From: Dryocosmus kuriphilus
Lineage: Eukaryota; Arthropoda; Insecta; Hymenoptera; Cynipidae
DNA length: 64,000 nucleotides
Assembly: GCA_038277395.1 (NCBI GenBank)
Contig: CM076196.1
Span: 129,639,410-129,703,409 of the forward strand
Reading direction: 5' to 3'
Below the pieces are notes generated by a model. That model was not told where the DNA came from. It saw nothing but the letters and a program-made list of their open reading frames with translations, and ran no database searches. Shown here in pieces: positions 46,375 to 57,609 of this stretch (its first letter is position 1; every line of letters begins with the position of its first letter). A program made the translations under genes and the position numbers.

Positions 46375-48090
46375 TATAATAATTAACAATAATAATAACT
46401 ATTATTATCATTATTATGGTGTAGCTTTGCGAACTCGAAAGTTCATTGCCTCAGCTACCCAGAACTGCCACGCATCTCTATCCTGTGCATCTTGCATCCA
46501 GTTTAAATAATCATGTCCTAACTCTTTTAGATCGTCCCTTACGTTTTTCTCCCATCTGTTTCTCGGTCTGCCTAGAGGTCTCTTACTAATCGGTTTCCCT
46601 CTTAAAACTTGCGCCACTGTTCTTTTGTTGCCCATTCTTGCAACATGACCCGCCCAGCTTACTTTCCGCGCTTTCATTACTCTATTAATATTTGCTTATC
46701 CGTAGAGAGCATGCAGCTCATCATTATGCAGTTTTCTCCATTCACCAGTCTCTTCGTCCCTTTTGGGACCATAGATTTTTCGAAGTACTTTATTTTCGAA
46801 TACTGTAAACCTGTTCTCCTCTCCTTTCGTCAGCGCCCACATGTCGCACCCGTGCATGACGACCGGCATTATTATCGTTTTGTAAATTCTTACTTTGATG
46901 TTTCTAGATAATGATCGCGATTTTAGTACTGTATTTGTTGCATAGAAGTACCCATTGCCAACATGCAACCGCCTGTTGATTTCCGTTTTAATGTTATTGT
47001 CGATAGTTCTAATAGTCCCGATGTATTGAAACTCATCAACTCTTTCAAACTTCATATTTCCGGTCATTAGATCCCCCTCTTCATTGCTTTGTTCTGATCT
47101 GTCGACGATCAAAAATTCTGTCTTCGATTTGCTAACTTCTAAACCTATTTCCTTGGCTTTGTTGATCAAGATTTCTGCATTTTTAGTTACCGTTTCTTCA
47201 TCATCTCCGAGTAAGTCGAGATCATCCGCATATCCCAGAATTTGTATTATCCCATTGAGGGTAGCACCGGACGGATTTGTTTGCACTTGTCTAACCACGT
47301 ATTCTAAAACTAAGTTGAAAAGGATACACGAAAGCGCATCGCCCTGTTTCAGGCCATCGCGGATCAAAAACTCTTCAGATAAACTTCCGTTTACGCGTAT
47401 TCTACCCCTACTGCCGCTTAAGCAAATTTTGATAAGTCTAACCAATTTCCTTGATACACCCAAGAACTCCAGAATCCAGTACATTCGTGCGCGTATAATA
47501 GATTTGTAAGCTTTTTTGAAGTCAGTATATAGCTGATCTATTGCTTCATTAAATTCCCATTTCTTTTCTAATAGTTATCTAATTGAAAAAATTTGATCGC
47601 TTGTAGACCGGTTTCGGTGGAATGCACGCTGGTAATCCCCAACGATTTCGTCAGAAAAAGACCTTAGTCTACTTAAGATTACATTGGTCAGGATCTTATA
47701 GCACAAAGGCACAAGTGAAATTCCCCGATAATTGGTACAGTTCGTTTTATCGCCTTTTTTAAAAATGTGTATAATGATAGAAGTATTCCATTTCTCCGGT
47801 ATGCGTTCCGTTTTCCATATTGCACGTATGAATTTACAAATTTGCCTTGTGAGGCGAGGGCCCCCATTTTTTATCAGTTCTGACGGTAGGTCGTCAATGT
47901 CCGCGGCTTTGTTATTTTTCAACTTCTTTGGGGCCATTTCTATTTCTTTATCAGTAGGCTCATCAATTAGTAGATCAGCAGTGTGGATTTCACCAAGATT
48001 AACTTCAACGGAGGCTTCGCGTACGTTCAATAAAATTTTACTTCCTTCTCCTTCCACAGACAGCAAGGTTTATTTTTATGCACATTAATG
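46375..48090 (-). mobile_element. RTE-type non-LTR retrotransposon, 5'-truncated
   Basis: An RT and its C-terminal region lie on the minus strand between two parts of element B. The left edge (the element's 3' end, 46378-46421) is a run of ATT/AAT units, the short tandem tail typical of RTE elements. The right edge falls near the start of the RT domain; the endonuclease is missing, which indicates 5' truncation. Confidence 0.8.
46414..48066 (-). pseudogene. RTE-type reverse transcriptase
   Basis: First piece (48066-47575): KKLKNNKAADIDDLPSELI, IPEKWNTSIIIHIFKKGDKT, NYRGISLVPLCYKIL and DYQRAFHRNRSTSDQIFSIR, the fingers of a LINE RT. Second piece (47484-46696): RDGLKQGDALSCILFNLVLE, catalytic GYADDLDLL (about 47221-47237) and the MHGCDMWALTKGEE thumb. 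Third piece (46677-46414): KVSWAGHVARMGNKR and GRPRNRWEKNVRDDLKELG, the C-terminal region of the RTE clade. Stops and frameshifts separate the pieces. Such copies are often annotated as craniofacial development protein 2-like in insect genomes. Confidence 0.88.
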
Positions 48091-48094
48091 CACC

Positions 48095-48697
48095 TAAAGT
48101 GTAATCATGAAATGATAACTTACATTAATTTTTATCCTGATGCTTGGAGATCTAGAAGTTCTTACGGGTCTTCTTTCTTCTTTCTTGTTTTCCCTCCTGA
48201 GGCTCCAAGTTTCCTGGTTGAAGTTAAATCCAACAAAATCTCCTCTGGAAGACGTATCTTCAGATGCTGTAGATGCCAGGTGGCATCCTCGTTGGGACTT
48301 GCGGTGGTTTGTTACCTGCCCTTTTACAAAAATGTTGAAAGTTATATCCTTCTTTAATGTGAATGCAAGGTTTCGGCAAAATGTCCTTGAGTCTGCACTC
48401 ACCGAATTGTCGGGCAAATCCGGAGATAAGTCCGGAGTTCTATGTTTGCAGGAACCGTAGCTCCTCTTCTGTCTCTCACCCAAAATTGTGGAGTTTTCGA
48501 AAAGAAAATCCTTCGTAGTATAGGGGCTACTAAATTCTCCCTCTAATGAATAATCCTTCTACTCGCTCGTTTGACGGGTTATGCCGTAGCAATAATCCGG
48601 AGTTCTCAATCGAAAGTCCTTGTAAAGTTGAGATGATTTCTTGATGAATCTCCGTCAGGAATGTCCGTAGAATTCCACGATTTCTTCTACTCACAAA
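48095..48697. other. Leader remnant of element B, no gene recognised
   Basis: Between the RTE and the 5' LTR of element B. A minus-strand frame (48483-48094) and an overlapping plus-strand one exist; neither has a Gag or other known pattern. Probably what is left of the leader and gag. Confidence 0.4.
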
Positions 48698-48846
48698 AAA
48701 GGGGTCGCACTGATGCGTAGTCGGGGTGACTATTCTTTATTCTTTACAGTGATTAATATCGTTTAGAACTGACACGCTGGGCCAAAGCGCTACACTGTAT
48801 AGCCTTTTTATCGTATCTAAGGGCGTGGGCGTATGCCACTGTTGCA
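48698..48846 (-). repeat. 5' LTR of element B
   Basis: Matches 40834-40967 in the same orientation. It keeps the AATAAAGAATAGT polyadenylation signal and the GGCCCAGCG word. Its first bases read TGCAACAGTGG where the other copy has TGTAACATTGG. Confidence 0.8.
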
Positions 48847-48849
48847 AAC

Positions 48850-51800
48850 CGTGATTTAGTTATTATTTTATACTTTGGGGAAGATGAAAGAGATTAAAAA
48901 AGTTAACTTAAAAGAATTGGAAATGGGTCAGGGGTGAGGTTGTGGTTGAGGGGATAAAAAAGGCTTCGGAATGTCTTTCCCATAATTCCGAGGGCGAAAT
49001 AAGGTAGGCATGGTCATTTTCGTAAGATTAGCCTCAGACGCAAAATACCGTAACACTAGAGTCCACAATCTACACTATACAAACTTAAAACAATCTCAAC
49101 ACATGAGAAAATGGATAAGGTTCAATATTGAATATTCAATTTTGAATTGTCAAGCAACTCAGTTTAACTTAAATAGATTTTGCACCCTACTCATATATTA
49201 TATATATGTATATATGTACACACATACACATACATACACACAAATACACACAAAATGTCTGGTTAACCCGAGTAAAAATGTTTCATCTGGGAAATGTATG
49301 GGAAATATCTGGGTTTTGTTTTGTATGCCTATAGAATGTCTGGGATCGTTTCAGAAGCCAGACTTATGTCTAGATAACGTCTAGCTCGGTTTATGACCCT
49401 AAGTTGCGAGACTTGAATTTATAATTTCGGAAATAAACGAAATTCTAGAGATGATAGACATATCTCTGCCAATGTCAGACATTGCTAAATATATCACTAG
49501 CAATGTCTATCAGTAATTAAGAAACAAGAATTACAATTTTTTAAGTTTTGAAACTACCGTTACGAAAGTTAGAAATTCAGAAGACATGGTTTTCAAAGAT
49601 TTCAGATATCTAAAATTTTCTTAAAAAGCTTAAAATTTGAATAAATATAAATGTATCTTGTAAGCGGAATGAGATACACCAAAACAGATAACATTTTTGG
49701 ATTCTACTCCAGAAGAATATAGTATATGACAGATAGGTGATTTCCAGGCAATTTTCCAAATATCCATCGAGTATTTGAGAATATGTTACTTCTCTGGCAA
49801 AAGTCTGGCAGTAGATCTGGGAGAAATCTGGAACATATCTAGCTTACCTCTGTGATGCTCTATTTGCCCAGATGAAAAATTTTTTACTTGGTAAATTAAC
49901 CAGAATCCTGGTAAAATATGCTCTTAGAAAGATGAGGCAAATAAATTATGTCGGTCTTACGATCAAATTACTCACATTGAGAAAAAAATGCTCTTAAATC
50001 AATAGGTCGTACTATGGTCCACGTTTGAAAGCATATCTTGTTGATTCAAATATATATATTTAAATTCTAGATCTTACGAATTGAAAAAACAACATATTTT
50101 TAAGACGTATTTGTAAGTAATTTTAACTTATTTATTATTATTCTTTTAAATTAAGACCGAATATTGAGCTTTATAAATTAAAATTATAATGAACACTTTG
50201 AATAAAAATTCTGAAGAGGGTGTCACACCTGGACACTGAAATATAATCAAACTATGACGGGATAAATCGTTTATGCTTTGTCCTCTAAGGTCTATAATAG
50301 ACATACAACAATTGAAGGAAGTTATTAATAGATGATATGGTTCAACAAAGATGCTGTGAATTATATAGTGTATACATTTGAATCAACGAGATCTCCTTTC
50401 GAAGGAGGACGATAGTGCAGCTTATTGATTCAATAGTATTTGCTTCTCAGTGCATGTTTATTATCTCAAAATGGTTGTACATTTTGAGCGTAATATGGAC
50501 ATAATTTAATTGCCTCATATTTCTAATACGGAATTGATCGAAGAAAGTTGGATTACCTTGATCCTAGTGTCAGTATTTCTTGGATTTTATAAAATATGCC
50601 CTTACTATTTTTTCTGGTTAACTTAACCAGAAATTTTTTTCAGTGTATGTATACAGCATAAAATGCCAAAGTGACCCAAAACAAACTACTTCTATTTTAT
50701 CATAATAAGCAATATTTGAAATCTTGATTTTTCGAATCATCACATTGCCATTGCTCTTTCAGAGACTCGCTGAGTCATGTCGATACAAACGCAGTAGCAC
50801 TTGAGAAGAGTGTTGAAAATTTGGCAAAGGATAATAAGAAAGGACGCTGCTGATGTGGCAAGAGTCGCATAAAGTCTAGAAGTCTTCTTTCTAGAACGCG
50901 GCCAGGCAAAAGAATGAAGGCGGGAATGATGACGAGGGAGGACAGACTTGGCGACGAAAAAACGAAAGGTCGACGAGAAGATCTTAACGAGACTCCTTGG
51001 AAAAGATCGAGGGTCGTTTTTCCTCTCCTTTCATCCGATGCACTCTTCCCCAGATTTTTAGCATATACGACTTATACCAACTTTGATTGCCAATCATTTC
51101 TCACCGAGGTAAGAAGGTGATTACCTTCCTGCTTGGCAAGATGGGAATGTAGAGAGGAAGTTCTATATAACGCGAAAGCTTTTTCCGAGGCGAGTCGAAG
51201 GCGATGAAAAGTTTGCGGAAATATCAACCTCCCAATAACTTCTTCAGAAGCTATAACGCCATCTCCTTTAATGTTATTCGCATCCAACTGGAATATTTAA
51301 TAAGGCGTTAACCGTAAAATGCAATTAAATTTTATTTTTATTCTGCATAGCTAATTCTTTCTTCTTTTTATGGTTTGCTTCTTTGAATGCTGATATTCAC
51401 TTGGAATACTGGAAAGTACTGGAACTAATTTTTTCCGCCTTATGAATATTTGCACAAATAAAATACCATTCCGCATCAATTACTTCTTTATCAGTGAAAA
51501 TGATTTTGGCCTAATCATATCATCATTGAACTTTTACGTTATCTAGCTACTACTAGACTCGTTTTCAATAGTTTCTGATGGATGTTATTGAAGCGTTAGA
51601 AATAAGCTAGATAAGTGGCATCGATCAAGATATACAAATTTCTCTTCTGTCTAGTATCGACTCCTCTAAGAACTGTGATCTTGCATTTCCGAAGCTTACT
51701 TATTAAAGTACGAAGGTACCAAGGATGCTATATTCCTCTGGTTTTCAGCCTCAGCGTTAATGACATTAGTTGAGAACTTCGTTGATCATTCGAAGAGTTG

Positions 51801-52340
51801 CATCGTGAAACTTATTTGCTACTCAAGCTTATATAGTAGTATAAGTCCCAGGTTAATTAAAATTTATTTTATTTCTTCTATTGATAAGTATTGGTTGATT
51901 TTGTTCAACAAACAATTTTTTCTACACCTTTATCACCCGCATGATTAGTGTTCACAGTATAACGTGTAATACACAGCTATAAACGTTAAATATTTATTGG
52001 AAAGACGCCTTCACATTGTATATTGGTTTTGATATAGTTAACATTTCTTCAAAAGAATCAACGTTAATTGATCAATATAATTATCCTTTTTACGATTAGA
52101 TTTATTTTTTAGGCTTGGCCATCTCCGTTTGTTTAGTGTGATTTTTTATGTCGAGATGGTTTGGACTTGGAGCCTCTGGCAGTCTCTGGATTCCCACAAC
52201 TCGCTTTAATTTTAGACGACTTTACTCGGCCAAATCGAACCTTCGCCACCCGCAACGTGATTGAGCAAAAAACGGCAACCATTAACTTGAACAGATAAAG
52301 GAGAAGAGCTTGGGAAACCAATAGTCCGCTCACGAGGGAG
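48850..52340. other. No gene seen; short microsatellite at 49192-49252
   Basis: AT-rich. The microsatellite consists of TATATG then ACACAT/ACATAC units. 50880-51120 is GC-richer with an open frame of 68 codons that matches nothing known. Confidence 0.5.
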
Positions 52341-52350
52341 GTCTCGATCC

Positions 52351-52409
52351 ACGATCGGTCGTTCGTCGTTTCCACTTCGTCTGAAACGAGACGACGCGAT
52401 GCCGATCGT
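52351..52409. repeat. ~25-bp imperfect hairpin in GC-richer DNA
   Basis: ACGATCGG at 52351-52358 faces CCGATCGT at 52402-52409, and further pairing (GTCGTTTC with GAAACGAGACGAC) gives an imperfect stem of about 20-25 bases and a short loop. Confidence 0.65.
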
Positions 52410-52548
52410 CACAAATTAAGAATCGACGCGATAATAGTTATACCCACCGGAGATTGGATCTCGGAAACCAGTCGTTGTTTCTAGTCCATCTTCATTCTCA
52501 CAAGGAGATGTCCATATATCATGTGAACAATTTTTTATCACTTTTTGG

Positions 52549-52570
52549 CCCCCCCCCCCCCCCCCCCCCC
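52549..52570. repeat. 22-base poly-C run
   Basis: Twenty-two consecutive C. Such runs are error-prone in sequencing. Confidence 0.9.
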
Positions 52571-52847
52571 TAATCCCATTGTGGACAAACTTGGTATTTA
52601 AAAGCAAGGTTTTTCTTGAGAACATATTCTTTATGATACAAGGTAAGAAGTCCAAACAAAAAGTCGTGAAAATATTCTTAGTTTTTCATGTTTTTCTGAA
52701 AAGAGGTCGCTGGACTGATGATTTTAAAGGAAAAAATTGTAAGTATATTTTTCACAGATTCAGACGAACGCGTGTTCTCATGGAGAAAAATAGATATTAA
52801 AACACAATATCTAGATATTACCGAGTAATATCTTAGCGATTTAACTA

Positions 52848-54175
52848 TCTCTCTAAATTTCTTGGAGTGAGGATTTCACTCGAAGCTTGGAGTGAGCTCA
52901 AAAGAGTCACCCCATAAGAAGAGCAGTCACGTACTCACTTAAATAGAGTGAAGGAGTTCACTCTTTCTGTTCGAGTGAAGATTCTCACTCTAATTTGGGT
53001 AAGAAAGTTTCACTCTAAATGGAGTAGCCATCCACTCTAAATTTCGCGTAAGCACAGTGGCTCAATTCGCCAACAGAACAAGAATTAAGCGTTGGCTTAG
53101 TACTGGTATTTGTGATGTACATGAACTGACCGATGCGAATTGCTGACAAAGTCACTTAATTAAGTATCACTGTTAAGATGCATTAAAATAATCACTACGA
53201 ATTCGGACGTCAAATTGCTATAGATGACTGTTTATTTAAAGTATGGTTAATAACCATAACAATTGTGAGTTGGTGTTACACTTTCTTGATGAAATATAAC
53301 CACTGAGATAGTTGTAACATGATTTAGCAGAAGAAATAATTTTTTCCCGATAGAAAACACTACATTTTTTAATTTGTTTATAATATTCTTATTAACAATA
53401 CAAATATGTAACATTTATATTTTTCTGCAGCTATTTATTTTAATTTGTAATTGATTTGAAAGTTATTTGATGTGAAAAACCACACTTGAAAAAAAAAACA
53501 ATTTGTTTATTAGAATATTTACAATAATGTTAATTGTTAACTAATGGTTATTTTCCATTCTGAACCCTCTCCTACGAGATATTTAGGCATTTTTAATCAA
53601 GATAAAGTTTTTTATTGCGGTTGAGCACCGCATGAAAATAATTATTTATATATATTATTTATAAAAATTGGATTAAATCTTAAACTGAATGCTTATGCTC
53701 CTGAAGTACATATGCAATAATTTTAATAGAACCTTCTCCTAAGCCTTTTTTTTGTAGAAAAAAAAAATAAAAATTTGTAAAATGTCCAATTTTGACGATC
53801 TATTTGTATAAATAATAAATTCCATGGAGTCAGATTTAGAAATCTGGCCTGAAGTCGTTCTACAGGAATTAATCCTGAGCAGTCAAAAAAGATAGGGTCA
53901 AAATAGGTCAAGAATTGTGGGCTGTAGTGGATTATAAACATTGAATTCCCGATTCCTCCCATTGTGCTGCGGCTTCACTCCAATGAAGTCACTGTCATTC
54001 CCAGTGAGTTATCCACCCCATTTAAAGTGAACGGTCACTCCAAGCTAAAGAGTTTTTCTCAACTCCAACGAAAAGTCACGCTTCACTCCAAACAGAGAAG
54101 CTCACTTCTGGCTAGAAGTTGGAGTGGGAAGTAACTCCATTAGAGTGGGATTCCACTCCAAAAAATTTAGAGAAA
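52848..54175. mobile_element. 1.33-kb foldback element with GGAGTGA words
   Basis: The left arm (about 52848-53060) and right arm (about 53963-54175) are imperfect inverted copies over some 210 bases. Both start with CTCTAAATTT followed by TTGGAGTG. Both arms are studded with GGAGTGA/TCACTCC words every 15-30 bases, which themselves lie in both orientations. The 900-base centre is AT-rich with no ORF. Non-autonomous DNA element; class unknown. Confidence 0.82.
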
Positions 54176-54179
54176 TGGG

Positions 54180-55370
54180 ACGGATATCTAGATATTGAAG
54201 TAGAGCATCCGTAGATATTAAAAATAAGATTTTATCTGACAATGTCCAAGATATTAAACAGCAGAATCTAAAGTATTCAACAAATATTTGTTAATTATGC
54301 AAAAGTTACCTGCAAAGCATGAATTATTCTATAAAATTCGAAAGTATTTTATATCGCAGTCCACTGTTATTATTACCGATACCTAAGCATTCGTCTTTTT
54401 TGATAATTATTCAATTTTCGTAAAGAGCAGACACCACGTGTTCAAGGAAGCTAACATAAGTGAAGCCTAACGTCGAGTTCTTATTTTCTTCCAAACATGA
54501 TGATATCACATCGAAAAACACTTCATCTATTTTCTACCAATAAGTTTAATGGAATATAATTCCGAAAAATCACAACACATACGACGAACGCTCGAGAATG
54601 AAAAAAGCGGGGTTAAAATTTTGCACGCCATATGGATTTTTGTTGCCAGATAAGCAAGTCGCCCAAGTTGTCAACTTATTGTAAATCGCCCAAAATCGCC
54701 CAACACTATACAGGGTGTCCCACCACTTATGAACATCCCGGTAATGTGTGATAGAGCACAAAAAAAGAAACAGAAAAGTCCTGCGGCAAAATTTGATCTG
54801 GGCCTTAGTTTGGGCACAGTAAAGCCTCAAAGTTGGACATAATGAACATAAAGCATAATTTTATTGATATTTTTCAGCATTATTTTTGCAATTTTGTACA
54901 TTTCTGACTATTATGCGTAAAATTGTCTTCAATGAGTAGTATGTAATATAAAAAAAAGAATATTGGAATCCAAAATACTATCTTCAGTATAGATTCACCT
55001 CCCATGTCACACCCAAGCTGTAGAAAGGTGCGTAAAAGAGGTGACGGCAGCATCTACATAATAAGGTAGTTTCTTCCGACACAAAAGATGGGGTTATCAA
55101 AGCATGTTTCCAAAATCGAAAAATTTTCCCAACTTTTGAAAACAAAATCTCAATTAAAATTATAAGTCGCCTTTATTCAAAAGGTAAGGTGGCTTCCATG
55201 TTTTCTTAAATTATTACATATTTCAGATAAAGCGAGTGTAAGGGTAAATTAATCAAGGTTACGTTATGGATAAGGATATTCTTGTCTTGGATATTCAATA
55301 TTTAAATGGTCAAATGTCTAAGAATGTTTCTCTTAGACGAAGAAGGTGTTCGGAAGTGTTCTGAAGGATT
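54180..55370. other. No gene seen
   Basis: AT-rich. CAGGGTGTCCCACCACTTATG at about 54711 is a word often found at element ends but no partner is seen. Confidence 0.45.
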
Positions 55371-55379
55371 TAGGAACAG

Positions 55380-55920
55380 TGAAGTTGCGTTAATTAATGT
55401 TTGCAGATGGCGAAGTTGTTACAGCATAATCTAAGGATGATTTGCAGATAATCTTGAGCAGACTAGATGTTAGTTCGAAGAGAATTAATTTAAAGATTGA
55501 CATAAACGAAACAAAGATTATTGTGTTCGAAAGAAGCGGTGAAAAGAAGCATTATGCAACATTGCCTTAGACGGAGAGATGATTGAATAAGTTGCCGATT
55601 TTGTGTATCTTGGAAGTTTACTTACTGCTGACGAAGAGAATATGGAGAAATATTCAGACGTATAAACTAGGGTAATAAGATTGTAGGCAGTGTAGGAGCC
55701 ATTGATAGAAGTAAAAATGTGACAAATAATGCTGAAATTTCAATATGTAATTCTGTGCTTGCACCTACTATGTTATATGGTAGCGAGACCTGAATATGCA
55801 AAGAAAAGGATAGGAGTAAAGTGAATGTAACGTACAAGAAGGTAGACTGAGGCAGAGATATAAAAATCCATAAGAATACAAAAGCTTGCATGATATGGTG
55901 TAGAAAAAGAAGGGGAAAAA
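55380..55920 (+). pseudogene. RT fragment of a non-LTR retrotransposon
   Basis: FADGEVV near 55405 stands where the RT has its F-A-D-D box, with the second Asp changed to Gly. Then LQIILSRLDVSSKRINLKID, TKIIVFERSGEKKH, ADFVYLGSLLTADEENMEK and LAPTMLYGSET follow in shifting frames, the order of the region from the RT palm to the thumb in RTE/CR1-like LINEs. Truncated at both ends, with many stops. Not the same subfamily as the RTE at 46.4-48.1 kb. Confidence 0.75.
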
Positions 55921-55929
55921 AGATATAAG

Positions 55930-56975
55930 AGTATGTCAGGAGAGGGGTCTGTGGCTCCTTACGAAATTTTACTGTGATAAAACACGATGTATACTCATCT
56001 TCATATGTACTATAACGGATTAAAACTTACTCCATTAGAAGTAGCTTAAAATAATTTTAGTTCCGAGACCTTAAAATTACATGATTTTAGAATTACATAT
56101 ATAGGCGCTCAAGTTTAAACAATTTTAAATAGGAGATCATCTTGAAAAAAATATTTTTAAATGCGTTTCTAAAATACATTTTCAGTAGGGTACTCAATTA
56201 GAAGCGACGCGTGAAAAAAAAATAAAAGCTCGTAAGCTTTGTATTGTAGTGTGTACAGAAAATTTTCGAACAGGATATTTTTACTTAGTGTATTTCCGAG
56301 GAATCTACCATTTACATAGACACAAAAAAAAAAACACATCGTGTCGATTAGACTGAAAGAATCAATTTGAATTCTCGTACGGTTTGTTATTTTGTAGTGC
56401 GTGTCGTTGTCATTAATTTGTGGTCATTTCTACAAACCGACGGACCCAGCTACAAATTCTGTTAAACGAACAGTGTTGCTTTTCTCTTCTCCCTCTAGCC
56501 CATTCCATCACTATTTTCATTTTGATTTCTATCCTCCTCCATGCTAAAACTATTCACCAAAGCCATTAGAATTGTGGTTGTATAAATGATTGCCTTCCAG
56601 TCAACAGTTTAAATGCATTATCTGTCGCCCAATGCTTCCCTTAATTGGACAAGTACCAAAATACATCATGCAGTGGGCATTAATACATACATTTCATATA
56701 TTATTGCTATTATGCATGAGCACATTGCGCACATAATGAGGGCATATAACCCGACCATTCAGGTCTATAAAGTTACTTCAATGTCTCTTTATATTATTGG
56801 TAACTCTATTATATAAGTTCAGTTGTTTAAAAAATCATCATAATGTCCATTTTCTGATTTAAAATTAGTACTTTGAATCATAGATGGATGATAAATTCAT
56901 ACACGGAAGAAAGTAGTCCTGGAAAATTTATAGAATTTTCTGTAGAAGTTGCGGATTAGGGTGGTTCAAAAAAAG
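55930..56975. other. No gene seen
   Basis: AT-rich; no ORF with a family pattern. Confidence 0.5.
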
Positions 56976-56984
56976 TATTATTGG

Positions 56985-57605
56985 ATTATTTGTAGTCTCA
57001 CCCTCTCGTTTCGTGTCATTTTGTGAAAAAAAAATTCCTAATTTTTTGAGATTTAAAAAAAGCACGACCACTAAAGTACATCACGCCTTCACTGAAAAGA
57101 GTTTGCACACCTCATCTGTTTCTTTCTGTTTCTGATTCGGGGATGTCTCCCGACTATTTTAAGCTTAAAATGGAAAAATATACTAGGTCCTTTTAGAAAA
57201 AATATAATTGAAAAGTATTTTTCTTTTAATTTTTCAGTATTTTGATCTTAGTTTCAAATTAAAAATCAACAAAATTAGGCGAATATTTCCCTTTTCATTG
57301 ATTTTTATGAAAATATATTCCAAAAGTATAAGAAAATTAAGTAAATGGGTTTTAAAAAAAAAAAAGCCTACTGGTTTTTTTATTCATTTTAAGCCTAAAA
57401 TACTCGGGAAATATCCCCAAAGCAGATTCAGAAAGAAGCCAAGATGTGGAAACTCTATTCAGATAAATATGATTCAGATTACGCGTGGGATCCTTTAAGG
57501 GTTATGACCTACCTCTAAACATATTTTTTTCAATCTTAAAAAATTGAGAAAGTCTTTATTCACCAAATAACACAAAACGAGAGGGTGAGAGTCGAATATC
57601 TTTTT
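56985..57605. repeat. ~600-bp foldback element
   Basis: CTCACCCTCTCGTTTCGTGT at 56998 returns inverted at about 57576-57595; further inside, the words around 57090-57180 return inverted at about 57390-57480. The arms are about 190 bases with moderate divergence. The words AGGGTGGTTCAAAAA lie just outside the left arm. No coding. Confidence 0.82.
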
Positions 57606-57609
57606 GGTG

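Larger units (their letters stand above)
40834..48846 (-). mobile_element. Element B: decayed env-bearing Gypsy retroelement with nested insertions
   Basis: Direct repeats of about 135 bases at 40834-40967 and 48698-48846 bracket minus-strand pol and env remains in the order RT, integrase, env. About 8 kb long, of which roughly 3.6 kb are two later insertions: a 5'-truncated RTE between the leader and RT, and a LINE inside env. Most of RT and all of RNase H are missing between 45835 and 45820, and gag and protease are not recognisable. Element A and element B are not close relatives: their integrase and env sequences differ greatly and B lacks the RNase H1/macro insert. Confidence 0.85.
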
